This document shows positions 1-12,328 of a stretch of DNA of 64,000 nucleotides, in pieces; the first letter of the stretch is position 1, and each line of letters starts with the position of its first letter. The DNA is from Nageia nagi (Eukaryota; Pinophyta). The stretch is taken from contig JBITNC010000001.1 in NCBI GenBank assembly GCA_050084985.1, positions 180,296,001 to 180,360,000 of the forward strand, given 5' to 3'. Below the pieces are notes generated by a model. It was given only the letters and a program-made list of their open reading frames with translations, did not search any database and had not been told where the DNA came from. The position numbers and the translations under genes were made by a program.

Positions 1-404
1 AGAAAAAACCATGTGGACACATAGCAAGTTACATAGTCCATTAAGGATGAATCAATGTTAACATCTTGCTTATGGTTGTATCTCTAGTTTATCTTTTAAG
101 TGAGTGAACTCTCACTAGCTGTATCGATGGCCATTGATGACCTAATGTTTATATGTCCATGGTTTGAATATATCATACTATATTTTTTTATGCAATTGGA
201 GATGTACATATAGTAATGCATGTCTTTAGCTATATATAAATGAAAACAAAAAATAAAATACATGTACCTTGCATGAAATATTCATTATTTTGCAAGGTAT
301 AGGACCACTTTCTTACGTAAAGAAGTGTTTAAGGTGCATGGCATTGAAGATTTCTGATTCTTCTTTGCTATCCATGTATGAAAATTTGTAAGCTCTTGAT
401 CTTG

Positions 405-1385
405 TTTCTTAAACTACAACAAATGGACCCAACCAATTTGGTTCAAATTTGCCTTTTACCTCATCATTTATCATTATTTTGTTAATATTTTTCTTCAATA
501 CCAAGTCTCCCACCTTGAATTCCTTTGGCTTGATCTTCTTTCCAACTACCCTTTTCAAATTTGAATTATAAGCTCTCTAATGTTTCATTTCATTGATTCT
601 CTTCTTATCAAGTGATTCCAACTATTGTAATATGCATTCTCATGCCTCATCATTTGATATTTCTCCTTGTAGTGAGATTCTTAAAGATGAAAACTCTAAT
701 TCTAATGGTACTACAACTTCATCTCCATATACTAATGAAAATGATGTTGCTCCAATGGATGTTCTAATACTTTTTCTATATGTTCACAATGCATATGGTA
801 ATTTTTCATGCTAATCTACCTTGTATCTATCCTAAATCAATGAAAAAATGCTCTTTATGGTTTTATTTGATGCTTCTACTTGACCCTTACCTTGAGGATA
901 ATAAATTGAAGAAAATGTTTGAGCAATATGAAATTTATTCCAAAAGGTTTTCATATCTTTATCTTTGAAATTTAGCCCATTATCCATAATCAACCTTTGT
1001 GGTATCCCAAACCTAGTGATGGTATTCTCTATAAAAAATGCAATGATCTTATCTTATGTGATTGATTTCATTGGGATTGCCTCAACCTATTTTGTGGTAA
1101 ATGCTATAGCTATGATAATGAAGTTGTGACCTTCTCTTGAGTGAGGATTGATAAGACCAATCAAATGTATGCCCCACATTGCAAATGACAATGGCAAAAT
1201 TATGGAATTCAACTCTTGAGTTAGTTGCTTCTCCAAATTTGCATGCTTTTGACACTGTAAACAAGTTTTAACATAATCCTTGTAGTCCTCTTCCATTGTA
1301 GGCCAATAGTAACCAATTCATAAAAGCTTACTATACAATGCTTTTACATGAAAATTTCCTTCACATAACCCATCATGTGCTTGTT
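405..1385 (-). pseudogene. integrase of the Tat-like Ty3/gypsy element (broken)
   Basis: Integrase inserts the retrotransposon cDNA into the chromosome. Reading the minus strand, the zinc-binding part is visible at 1240-1385 (an HDGLC...H stretch, then YWPTMEEDYKDYVKTC and LQCQKH). It is followed by the start of the catalytic core, with AMWGIHLIGLINP, where the family normally has GIDLIGP; the first catalytic Asp therefore appears to be His here. The C-terminal part near 405-525 reads VGDLVLKK...GKFEPNWLGPF, which is typical of the end of Ty3 integrases. Frame changes and stops between these islands mean no functional protein. I did not locate the other catalytic residues confidently. Confidence 0.75.
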
Positions 1386-1750
1386 CTAATGTTGTTATTA
1401 TTTCATATTGTATTAGACATCTTAAAAGAGCACCATCAAATGATCATTTATAAAATACTTCACCAATAAGTACATATTTAATAGTTTTCCTTTTTAATAT
1501 AACTCTTTTATTTCTATCATATCTTGAAGGAATTGTTTGATATTAAAAATAATCATAAATATCAACATAGCATTTTTCAGAATCATCTTCTATATCAAGT
1601 TGAAATGCAGGTACTTGCTCTATGTGATCAAGGTAAGAAGGTGTACCAAGTTATGTTGAGAATAGTTTCTTCATCCTTTATCTCAATTAGTGCTAATGAA
1701 GTTGCACTTGCCATTGCATATGCATACCTGTTATTAGTCCATAGAATATT

Positions 1751-2011
1751 CTAAATACTATACCTATTAAACTCATCAAGCAATTCAGCAACTACTATCT
1801 TATATGGCTTTAATTTTTCATCTTTTGTATTATATGTATCATTAACTTGATTTACCACAAGCTTTGAATAACCATATATTTCCAAATATCTTATATTCAA
1901 AGTTATAGATTCTTTTAATTTTAAAATTAGAGCTTCATACTCTGCCATGTTATTAGTGCATTCAAATCCAAGTTTATAAGCCATAGGAATTACCTCATTA
2001 GTAGGAGACAC
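1751..2011 (-). pseudogene. second RNase H domain of Tat-like element
   Basis: An open stretch of 86 codons on the minus strand contains TNNMAEYEALILKL and later YSKLVVNQV. This is the core of the additional RNase H domain found downstream of the standard RT-RNase H in plant Tat-lineage Ty3/gypsy elements. The Glu in AEYEAL corresponds to a catalytic acidic residue of RNase H, and GYSKLVVNQV to the following beta-strand, where an Asp (SDSKLVV) is usual and is replaced by Tyr here. It sits between RT (above 2300) and integrase (below 1385), as expected. It is only part of the domain and cannot act alone. Confidence 0.75.
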
Positions 2012-2299
2012 TAAAATAGTACTTACCCCCTATCTATAAGAACACTTTAATCTATGAAATATAAGGTCTATGCTATAGGTTCATCCTCCATGTAGCACAT
2101 AAACTCATTTGGGATTATCATTTATGCATTATCACATTGTTGGTGGCCTTTCATCTATGTTGCACACTGTTGGTTGCATGAATCCTCATCATACTCATCT
2201 GAGAATTCTTCGTGCACCACTATACCATCATTATGAGGGAATTATAATACCAAGTATACAATTGCCTACCCTTTCATGAATGTTTGCTTTACCACATTG

Positions 2300-2948
2300 A
2301 TATAAAATTCTTTCAATAACATTAACCACTTAGCTACCCTTCCTAATAAATGTTGTTTTGCTATAAGATATTTCAATGGGTTAATTAGGCTAACAAAATA
2401 TGTAGTGCAATATAAAAGATAATATCTCAAATTTTATGTAGCAAAAATAATACCAAAATAAAGCTTTTCTATTTGTGTATATCTAGTTTCATAATCAATA
2501 AAAGTTTTGCTAAGATAGTATATTGACTTTTTCTTATTTTCATCATCTTTTTGACACAACATTATCCCCAAGGCATACAAAGTAGCTGATATGTAAAGAT
2601 ATAATGAATTTTAGAAATACATAGGCACTAAGATAGGAGGATTTAACAAATATTATTTTATATTCTCAAATGCTTTTTGACATTTGTGATCCCATACAAA
2701 CTTGGCATCCTTTTTCAACAAATGAGTAAATTACCTACATTTATTTCCAAGTTGGGAAATGAATCTTCTTATCAAATTTATCTTTTCTTAAAGACTCAAT
2801 TACTTGAGGTTCCTTAGAGTTGGCATACTTACTATGGCTTTTACCTTCTTAGGATCCACCTCAATACCCCTTTTTGATACCATGAATTCAAGCAATTTTT
2901 TCTGAAGTAACACCAAAAGCACACTTTTGAGATTTTAGTTTAAGTTTG
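2300..2948 (-). pseudogene. RT C-terminus and RT-linked RNase H of Tat-like element (broken)
   Basis: The minus strand from 2948 downward reads, across frameshifts, LKLKSQKCAFGV, then GIEVDPKKVKAIVSMPT (about 2820-2890), then a joint resembling NLK-LRSLQGKINFIRRF. Near 2300-2410 it reads NPLKYLIAKQHLLGRVAKWLML. These match the RT thumb/connection and RNase H of Tat-lineage polyproteins. Several internal stops are present. The fragment ends abruptly at the copia A target site at 2948, and its N-terminal continuation is at 15989-16560. Confidence 0.75.
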
Positions 2949-3397
2949 TGTTAGAATTTGTGATGTAATATTTTGTAATATGTTTTTAATGTAAATTCAT
3001 TCAATACTTAAAGTGTCATTAGATACCTTAAAGTATTAAAGGAATAAAAATAGAAGTATTAAAAATGGGTAAAAGATTAAAAATAGAAAAGGTATTAATT
3101 ATAGAGTGAGTTTTTTCTTATAAAAAGAGAAGAACCCTCCCCTTCTCTAGTTACACAATTGTAATGCAAGCTTTGCTATAGGTGTAGAGTGTGAGAAATA
3201 AGAGATTTTGTAAGAGAGATTCTTAAGAATAAAAAGATCTTAGTTAGTGGACGTACTCACAAGAAGGAGGAACCACTTTATGTCTTATGTTATTTATATG
3301 ATTAGCTTTAGTTATTGTGCTATTGTGTTGATGTTGGAAGTGCATTTTTGACATCTTGAGAGATTTGAAGTTAATTCAGTAAAGGTTAATTTCTTCA
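2949..3397 (+). repeat. 5' LTR of copia A
   Basis: Begins TGTTAGAATTTG and ends ...TTTCTTCA, matching the 3' copy at 15550-15988 along its length with scattered substitutions and indels. A TATA-like CTTATAAAAAGAG lies near 3117-3129, followed by a C-rich stretch. The family block GGACGTACTC...GGAGGAACCAC is at about 3248-3277. Confidence 0.9.
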
Positions 3398-3399
3398 AG

Positions 3400-3410
3400 T
3401 GGTATCAGAG
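3400..3410 (+). promoter_or_regulatory. primer binding site (initiator Met-tRNA) of copia A
   Basis: TGGTATCAGAG, two bases after the LTR end, is complementary to the 3' end of plant initiator Met-tRNA, the usual minus-strand DNA primer for plant LTR elements. Confidence 0.85.
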
Positions 3411-5599
3411 ATTTTCTTGGAGGCTTGGTTTTAGCATCTTTGAAGGTCATTCCTCTTCTTTTTTCATCTATTTTGTTGAGGTAAAAAGGGCTTGAAGGTA
3501 CAATCTCACCTCCTACCTTATCCATTCATCAAAATTTGCCTTATTACTAACCTTTTTGTTTCTTTGATTATAAAGTTTAAGTTTAGCAAAATTTGATTAA
3601 AGTAGATAATATATCATTGTTATGCTAACATGTTAGTTTAATGTTATGTTATTGCTATGCATTATTTGAGTTTATTAGTTGCAATTTTTTTTTTAAGTAA
3701 AATTGCCTAATATGTAGCAATAATATGCAAGTTTTTTAGTAAATTTGCTTAAATTTAATAATAATATGTTATTTAGTTTAAATTTTCAAGTCTTTATTTA
3801 GTGTTAAGATAGTTAAAAATTTTGTAATTTTTTTACTATAATGCTAGTATTGCAATTTTTTTTACAATGCTTGTAAATTTTTTTTATTGCATGCATGCAA
3901 TATTGCATGCAAAATCTAGTTGTTTCTATATATATATATATATAAAATTTTATTTTTCTAAATTAAAAAAATAGTTTTTTAGAATTTTTTATATTTCTAT
4001 TTTTTAAGTTTTTTTCTTTTTTTTTTTATATATATTTTTATTAAAAAAAATATTATTTTTTAAAGAAATGAAAAAAATATTAAAAAAAGCATCCTAATGG
4101 GGGTGTGCAGTCCCCAAGGGGGTCTCCTCCCCTCCATTTATTTATTTATTTTTAATTTAAAAAATATATATTATTTTAAAGATTTTTTTTATTAAATTTA
4201 TATATATATATATATATTTCTTTTTTGTTAAAAGAAATGGGGAGAATTTGTTTTGAGGGGTATTATTTTTAAAATAGTTTTTTAAAAGGGGGAGATAGTT
4301 TTTCTTTTTTAACTTCTTCTTGGAAGAATTTTATTTTAGAAAGGTGTGTTTTTAGGTATGGACTATTTTAAGTAAATACTTTATTTGCTAATTTTTTAAA
4401 GTGCAAGTTATTTTAAAGAACTTATTTTAGCATGTCATCAAGATAAAGGTGGATTAATTATGCATGAATGGATTAATGCTATGTATGCATAGATTAATGA
4501 TGTTTATCTTAATGCATATTTGATGCACACATGTTATTGGATAAAAAATTTAAATACATATTTTTTTCCTAATGCATATTGCTAAATGGATAAAAATGAT
4601 AATGCATGGTTTATTATTTTAACTTTATACATGTGATTGGATACGAATTCACTTAATACTTACTTATGTATGCTATGTTAAATTACAAATAAGGAATTAT
4701 TTTAATTCCATATTTTAAGTAACAAGAGGGAGAATTTCTCATTTTTGATAATTAACTTTGTAGAGAGATCCATTAGGGGTTGTGATGAAACCCATTGGAC
4801 TCTTAGGTTCATTTGCTGTTATTTAAAATTAATGAACTTTTGTAAAGAGATCCATTATGGGTTGTAATAAAACCTATTGGACTCTTTAGTTCATACTTAT
4901 GGATGCTGTAAGATATAGTTTCATTTTCAAAGCACTTTATTTATTTTGCACTTTTACTTTATATGAAAAGTATGCAAACATTAAAAATTGCTTCCTCTTA
5001 AAATGAATAAATCTGCATATTTTTTTCGTAATATAATTTATTTAGAGATCCATGAGATGAAGATAAGATAGATTAGAGCTTTTTAATTTGATGATCCAAG
5101 TGGTGAAAATTTCATACTTCTTAATTACCCTTACATTCTTTATTGGTTTGGATTTAACACCATATAGGTGTATAGACATGTGTGTAGTGATACCACATAT
5201 TTGCCCATCTATTTAGAGATTATCCTAATAAAATAGGAGGAAAACTAAAAATTAAATCAAGATAATTAATTTGGCTAATTCAACATATGTCACAACCTTG
5301 AAAAATAGCTTGTACTTCTTCTTGTAAGAGTATATCACTACAAAAGGGGAATTGGTTGAATATTGGTAGGACTTGGGCTCCTTATAGGCATCTAAGTAAA
5401 AGATTAATTTTAGAAAAGAAAATAAGCCTAAACTTTTTCCTCTCTTCAGTTATACTTAGTGATAAATATGTTGGATGTATGATTATTATTCTTATTAACA
5501 ATTAAGCATTTGATTTATTTATTAGTTTAAAGATGTATTTATTTTTAAATGCAACATGTATGCTTACTTTGTTTATCTCTTTCATATTATTTTGTAGCA
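3411..5599 (+). other. leader of copia A, no coding sequence
   Basis: An AT-rich untranslated leader. Near 3478 it has GAGGTAAAAAGGGCTTG, shared with the leaders of D and of the minus-strand LTR at 20984. At 4100-4136 there is a short G/C-rich island (GGGGGTGTGCAGTCCCC...). At about 4762-4900 a ~90 bp segment with the phrase CCATTGGACTCTT-like is present twice. At about 5090-5420 a ~330 bp block aligns along its length with 51005-51345 in element D. Poly-A/T and TA runs are frequent near 3920-4260. I see no gene here. Confidence 0.7.
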
Positions 5600-7682
5600 A
5601 TAGAAGAATATTTTGCACCCAAGCATATCTTAGATGGTTCTAACTATGGTATTTGGGAACTAAGGATGAAGGCATAACTTCAGGCACATAAACTTTGGAT
5701 GATTATCAATAAAAACCAAGTTGCTCCATCTAAAGAGAAGGAACTTGAAGCTTATAATACTAAGAATAATTTAAAAAATTTTATGATCTTTTGTGCAATT
5801 TCAAATAAGATCCTTCTCATGATATCTTTTTGAAATATTGCAAAGGAAGCTTGGAATAAGCTAAAAAGTAATTATTTTGGTATTAAAATTTTTATAAGGT
5901 TCACCATGCTTCAAAAGCTTCAATCACCTCAAGAGAAAAATGAGAGTGTGGTTATATATCTAAATAAGGTTGTTGACCTTAGGATCCCACTTGTGGGGTA
6001 TGGTTGCAATTGGATCAACGATAAATTTTTGAATTTTATCACCCTTCAAAACCTCTCTACCAAGTTTAATCAATTTGTGACTATTATTAAAACTAGGCTT
6101 GATGATGAAAAAGAAGTGTTATCCTTAGAAAATCCATCAAGACTTCTCTTGAAGTATGAAAAAAAACTTAACAATAAAGTGTTAATCACCACTCCTAAGA
6201 ATCCATATATGGCACTTGGTCCAATGAAGTCTCACTTTAAAAAGAAGAACCATAACCAAAACAAGAATCTTATGCTTATAAAAAAACTTTAAGAATGGTG
6301 GGAACAACAAGAATTATGATAATGGTAAGTTAAAGGAAACCAAAGGGATATTTAATGGAAATTATAATTTCTATAACCATTATGGTCATAAAGAAGTTGA
6401 TTCCTTTAAAAAAAAGAAAGATGAAAGTGAAAAAAGATTTAAAAACCAAACAAATCTAATAATAAGATGAACAAAAATTTTGCTTATGTTGCTACCTTTT
6501 ACTTCAAGTTTTGCACTTTGGCAAATGATTGGATTATTGATTCTAATTGCACTAATCACATGTATTTTGAAAAGGATAAATTTGAAAACTTTCATAAGTA
6601 TAGAAAAGATGAAGTTGTGATAGGTGATAGTTTAATCCTTGAAGTTCAAGGTATTGGAATTGTGTTGATACAAGAGAAGATTCTTGAGAATATACTTTAT
6701 GTGCCTGAACTCACTATGAATCTTCTTTTTATAATTCATGTTAGAAGAAAAGATTATTTCTTTAAATTTAACTCACACTCTTGGTGCATATAAAAAGGGC
6801 TTTGCCACTTTGATAAAATATTTAGTGAAAGATAACCTTTACATTGTAGATCAATCTTCAACAAAGATGTACCTTACAACTAATATTTATCCTAGAGGCA
6901 ATCTTTGGCACCATCGATTATGTCACCTAAACCATAAGAACATTCAAGTCATGAAAGATCATAAACTTGTAGTAGGTTTACCTATAATATCAATTTCAAT
7001 TGGTCTTTGTGAGTAGTGCATTTTGGGTAAAATAAATCAACAAAATTTTCTAAAAAATAAAGCAACTAGAGCAACTAAACCTTTTCAACTTTTACATACA
7101 AATTTGATGGGTCCATTTTCAACTAAATCACTTGGGAGAGCATCTTATATCTTGACCTTTATTGATGACTTCAGTAGGATGACATTTGGTTATCTTATAG
7201 AGCACAAAAATCAAACTTTTGATAGGTTCAAAGATTTCAAAGCCTTGGCAAAAAATTAGTTTGAATTCAAAATTAAGATGTTAATATTTGATAATTGGGG
7301 TGAGTATAATAGTAATAAATTCAATAATTTTTGTACCAAGTATGGAATCAAGAGGCAGTTTACTATCCCTTAAACTCTTCAATAGAATGATATTACCGAA
7401 TGAAAGAATAGAATCATTCAAAAAATGGCAAGATATATATTGGAAGATCTTCCTCGCTTCTTATGAGGTGAAGCTATAAATATTGTAATCTACATCTTGA
7501 ATAGGTGTTCTATGAAAGTAGTTGAAGGTAAAAATTTGTATAAAGAATGGAAAAGAAAAGAAACCTAACATCTTTCATTTTAGGGTCTTTGGTGTGATGC
7601 TTATACATTTGTTGTTCTTGAAAAAAGGAAAAAGATTGATAAGAGATATGAAAAGTGTATGTTTGTGAGCTATAACAATCAG
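5600..7682 (+). pseudogene. copia A gag-protease-integrase, 5' part (broken)
   Basis: Alignment with element D gives the frame. The gag start is lost: ATA at 5600-5602 stands where D has ATG. Gag continues to about 6460, with a longest open piece at 5906-6292. Protease follows, with WIIDSNCTNHM near 6530-6562; the catalytic D-S-G is D-S-N here. The integrase zinc-binding part (LWHHRLCHLNHK) is near 6904-6940, and the catalytic core follows with LMGPF and FIDDFSRMTFGYL at about 7100-7200. Further on, the DNGGEY-equivalent region is altered and stops are frequent. The reading ends at the insertion of element B after 7682 and resumes at 12807. No functional product is possible. Confidence 0.85.
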
Positions 7683-8134
7683 TGTTGGAAATTGTAATGT
7701 AATATTTCTCTTTAATATAAATTCACTTAATGCTTAAAGTATCTATAGATACTTTAAAGAAAAGAATAAATATAAAAAGAAGAATAAATATAAAAAGAGG
7801 ATAAATATAGAAACATCTTTAACCTTACCCTTAGGTAAAAGGAAGGTTAAATGGTGGGTTAATAATAAAGAGGTACCCATCTCTTTATGTAACTTGATTA
7901 AACTTGATGAAGCAGTGTAATGCTTACCATATAGAGTTGTAAGAGAGTTATATTCTGAGAAAGTAATAGAATGATGGTTCAAAGTGGATGTACTCTCATA
8001 AGATGGAGGAACCACTATACATGATGCATTATCTTTTGTGTGATTCTTTCTTGCTTTGTTAGATGGATGAATGGTAGATTTATTAGAGAAAATTCAAGGT
8101 GATCTTGGTTACATGGAATCATTTAATTCTATCA
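7683..8134 (+). repeat. 5' LTR of element B
   Basis: Begins TGTTGGAAATTG and ends CTATCA. It matches 12329-12801 throughout; the 3' copy is longer by small indels, including a CCTATAAATAGAG stretch near 12525 that is degraded here. The family block GGATGTACTC...GGAGGAACCAC is at about 7986-8016. Confidence 0.88.
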
Positions 8135-8136
8135 AG

Positions 8137-8150
8137 TGGTATTAGAGCCA
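8137..8150 (+). promoter_or_regulatory. primer binding site of element B
   Basis: TGGTATTAGAGCCA follows the LTR by two bases and differs by one base from the usual Met-tRNA complement TGGTATCAGAGCCA. Confidence 0.8.
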
Positions 8151-8714
8151 TTCTTGTGGTAATCTCCTCAAATTTCTACTTGGTAAATTTGAGATAACTC
8201 TCTTCAAATTTAAGGTATACCTATCCCTAATCTTGTCTCAATTTTATTTGAAACTTCATTTATTAATCAATTTAATTTTTTTTTTTAAATTAAAAGATGA
8301 TTTCTATACTAACATGTTTTATATTTTGAAGATAATGGACTCAAATTTAAGGTAAAATATTTATCTTAATTACATGTTAGTAGTATTTGAAGTTGGATCT
8401 AACATATGGTATATGGTTAGAATCTAAGATCTTAAAAATTAATGCTTCTAATTTTTTAACTAAATTGCATGCTTACAAAAATCAAGTTATTGATTTTTTG
8501 TATTTTTTTAGAGAACTTACAATCCTTGTATTGTAACTACAAAAGCATGTAAATGTTTGTATATATATTACTAAAAAAAAGGAATTTTTTTTACTATTAA
8601 AAAAATAGAATTATATGTTTTTAAAATTTTGTATTATTTAATATCATTTTTTTATTTTAATAATAATAAAAATAATTTTTTTTTTATTTAAAAAAAAACA
8701 TAGAAGAAAAGAGG

Positions 8715-9255
8715 TAGTGTGCATGAGCCTTGGTTAGCTACCTTGGCGTAGCCCTAGGTGGTTGCCTTGGTATGTGCAGCCTTAGCTGGCCACCTTGGTG
8801 TAGCCTTAGTTGGCTACGTTGGTGTAGCCCTAAATGGCCACCTTAGTGTAGCCTGAGTTGGCCACCTTAGCATGGCCCTGGCTAGTTGCCTTGGCATGCA
8901 TAGCCCTTATTAGACAGCTTGGCACATGTAACCCTAGTTTCCCCTTGGTGCAAGCCTAGCTGGCCACCTTGGTGTAGCTTTGGCAAGTCACCTTGGTACA
9001 TGTAGCACTCATTGGCTACCTTGGTGCATGTAGCTCTGACTAGCCACCTTGGTGTAGCTTTGGTAGGTCACCTTGGCACATGTAGCCTTGGCTTACCACC
9101 TTGGCATGCATAGCCCTAGCTGGCCACGTTGGCATGTGCAACCTTGGCTAGCCACTTGGCATGGCCCTAGTTGGCAACTTTGTTGTAGCTCTGGCAAGTC
9201 ACCTCAATATGCATAGCCTTGGCTGGTTGCCTTGGAGGGCATGCAACCCTATGGG
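8715..9255 (+). repeat. degenerate minisatellite in element B
   Basis: Many imperfect copies of a unit around TTGGCCACCTTGGTGTAGCC, with variants carrying GGCATGCATAGCC or GGTACATGTAGC, so the period alternates between roughly 25 and 35 bases. It is far richer in G and C than the surrounding poly-A/T sequence. Stops occur in every frame I followed, so coding is unlikely. Confidence 0.85.
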
Positions 9256-11402
9256 TGCCGATCCTCCATAAAGGAGGGTACTACATTTTTTTTATAAAAA
9301 AAATAATAATAAGATAATTTTTTTTTAAAAAGAAAACAATAGTAAGGAGTTTTTTATTATGGGTATCTTTTTTAACAAAAAAAAAGAAGTTGAAGTTTTT
9401 TTAAATGAAGGAAATTTACTTTTTTAAAAAAGGTAATGATCTTCTAAAAGGAAAGTTTTATGAAAATCCTTTTTTACAAAAAGATGAGCATGTTACATTG
9501 TTTTTACCACATGGGATATGGATTTTTGTAAAAGTAAATATCTTTGATCAATTATCCTATGATTTTTATAATTTTATCAAATTTGGTAAAATATTTATTA
9601 TTTAAATATTTGTAAAAGTAAAATATTTAAATACAAAGCACATTAATGCTTTAAATTATCATGTGCAATTATTTACTTTATGGCAAGGAATATGATGTTT
9701 CCTAAACCTTAAGTAAAGCTTAAAATTATTATTTTTTAAAAACTTTTAATATTAAAAATTTTTTACTTACAAGTATGCTCATGCTTATGGATAATAAATA
9801 TAACCATTTTTGTAAAAAAAATTACAAACTAATTTCTTTTGCAAAATTATATCTTGGACACACATATTTTTGGATAAAATCATAGATTATGTTTATAATA
9901 TTATAAGACTAAGTGGCAAATATTGCAATTGTACATATTTATCTTAATTTTTTGAAAGCAATTTTTATAAATGATCAAAGTTACTTGCCACCATTATTGT
10001 GCAATTATTTTTCAAATATTGTAGTTTCTTTCAAAATAACATATGACATATTTAAATCAAATTTATTTAATAGAATTAATTGATAATATCCAAAATATTG
10101 CAACCCTTTGGTTGGTTGCATATTAACATTAATTGTTAATGTCCAATATATTACATTAAATTGCACTTTGTTGTGCACATTTTATTTGTAAATATGCATA
10201 GTATGGATATGCATATTATGATGTGCTTAGATGTGCATAATATTTGAAATCTAAGTAAAATTATCTTTCAAACTTTAATATGCTATATCATTCTTGGTTG
10301 CAATGCTATGTAAATTTATTATGGGTGTGCATTATGTTTAAAGTGAGAATTTAACGATAATTCATTTCAAACTTTGGTATGCAAATCCTTATTGATTGCA
10401 TATGAGCAATGATTAATAATCTGCATTGAATTCTAAAAATGATATTTATGTATCTCTACACACTTGTTATATCAAATAGTTGATATGAAAATTTTTGAAC
10501 TTCTAAAATTAATTCTGTTATGCACATTGTTTGAAGTAAAAGTTTGTGTAAGCTTTCTTCAAATATTACTATCTTCATTAGTTGTACACATTATTTTTTT
10601 TTATCCTAGTTGGATATTTTTTTTGTTGTGCACCCATGCTTGTTAGAGTAGAGTTTGTAAACTTACTCAATAGTGGATATTATATTTTTTGAAGTAAAAA
10701 GTTTTAAATTTTTTCTTCACAAGACTTATTGAAGATATTGATAATGCAATATTAATTTTGCTTTGGAAAAGAAGTGTACAAGTACCTTTGCAAAATGTAC
10801 ATTCCTCTCTCTACAAGTGTAGGGTTTTGTAATATGCTTCAATTTTTATGAAGTTACCTTTAAGAGAGAGTAAAATCTAAGTATACTTCCATGTTTTAGA
10901 AGAATATCTATGTTGATGCTAGCAAATATAAAATCCAAAAATATTTTTATCAAGATGTAAATTTTTGATGGGACCTTGTGTTTATTTTCATTAAAAAAAG
11001 ACTTCGTTAATAAATTTTTTCTCAAAGAGTGAAGTAATGCTTACTTCATTCTTAGGAGGGTTATGACTATAAGTATTGGCTTGGCATATTTATAATGATT
11101 TATAGAGCATTATTTATCATATTTTACTTTTGTGTTGGAAAGTTTTATCCATGAAAATGGATTGTTTTATATATGTCTTATTGTAGTGTATGAAATGGTT
11201 AAAAAAGTCTACCCTTGTCTGTAACTACATTCTTGGAGTGGTTAAAAAGGTTTGACCTTCTTCATAATTGTTGAATGTTGGAGTAGTTACAAAGGTTTAT
11301 CCTTCTCCACATTACAATCTTTGATGGAAAATTGCATCCTTGTTGGATGAATGCTATCTTTTTCCATCATATTTGTTTTAACTAGTAACATGGTTAAGAT
11401 GA

Positions 11403-11572
11403 CATCTTGACTCACTCTTGGTAAAGTCAAGTTTATTTGTTGTGGCATCTTAACTCACTCTTGATAAAGTTAAGTTTATTTATTATGGTATCTTGACTCA
11501 CTCTTGGTAAAGTCAAGTTTATTTATCGTAGCATCTTGGCTTACTCTTGGTAAAGTAAGTTTATTTAGTATG
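11403..11572 (+). repeat. tandem repeat of hairpin-forming units in element B
   Basis: Four units of about 43-45 bp. The first and third contain CTTGACT...AGTCAAG, and the second CTTAACT...AGTTAAG, so both arms change together. The loop is CACTCTTGGTAA or close to it. The fourth unit is partly degraded. Confidence 0.8.
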
Positions 11573-12328
11573 TGGCCTATAAATATTGACTTTATGTTTG
11601 ATCAAGTTGGCACATGTGGCTTAAAAATCTAAACTTATGGTTTAATTTTATTATTTTTTGATCATTTGTGACATGGTTAAGTTAACATGGTCACATAAGT
11701 ATTTCTTTGATGAAGTTGCCATCAAAGGGAAGAATTAAATTATGAAATATTATATTATGATGACACTTTCATATACCTTCAACAAATATAGAATAATAAT
11801 TTAAAATAAACAAATACAAAAATCAAAAATAAAAAATCAAAATTTTTTTTGATAAAAATTGATGATATTTTTTATATCCTTGGTTGAGAATGCATTAATG
11901 TCACTTGGTTGATTGTGCATATGTGATGAATTGGTATATTTGATCAGTTTATAGATGATATTTATATTATATGAGTGTATATGATGCATCTAGTTGATAT
12001 TATTTTTAAGTTGCTTGTAGTTTGCAGGTTCTTCTTGAGATTGCAGGTTACTTTGGTATATAGACTTATGGAAGCTATTCATTTCAACATAATGTTGAAT
12101 GATTACTCTTGTACAAAGAAACCATTTATTGATTAATGATTATATTATAAAAACTATTTGTTAAAATAGTTAAGTAGTTGAGCCATTGTAGAACCATCTA
12201 TATTCTATTACTTTCTTAAAGATGTAAAAAGTTCTCATCTCCACTTGTATCTCTTAGAGAACTCTCTCTTACTTTCTCTTTTTTCTTTATCTTTTCGACT
12301 TTATACCCAATTTTACATTAAGGGGGAG

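Larger units (their letters stand above)
1..2948 (-). mobile_element. Ty3/gypsy Tat-like element, 3' half (interrupted)
   Basis: Minus-strand remnants read, from high to low coordinate: end of RT, RT-linked RNase H, a second RNase H, and integrase. The order and the second RNase H with an NNMAEYEAL core are characteristic of the plant Tat (Ogre/Retand-type) lineage. The 5' half of the same element resumes at 15989 beyond copia A. The RT reading is cut in the middle of a K-R-Y-K-L-K-L-K stretch whose two halves lie at 2948 and 15989. All domains are broken by stops and frameshifts. The first 300 bases of the window are AT-rich and hold nothing I recognise; the 3' LTR is not visible and is probably outside the window. 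Confidence 0.8.
8151..12328 (+). other. interior of element B, no coding sequence found
   Basis: AT-rich and without any protein domain that I recognise in either strand. It contains a GC-richer minisatellite (8715-9255), a region near 10450-10640 similar to the leader of element C around 42760-42850, and short tandem repeats (11195-11340 and 11403-11572). A 3' block at about 11930-12300 is shared with A, C and D and contains the phrase TTGCAGGTTAC. The polypurine tract AAGGGGGAG is at 12320-12328, immediately before the 3' LTR. Confidence 0.7.

Noticed and set aside
8715-9255. Coding Trp/Leu/Cys-rich repeat protein
   Set aside because: Stops appear in the frames I followed, and the period is not a multiple of three.
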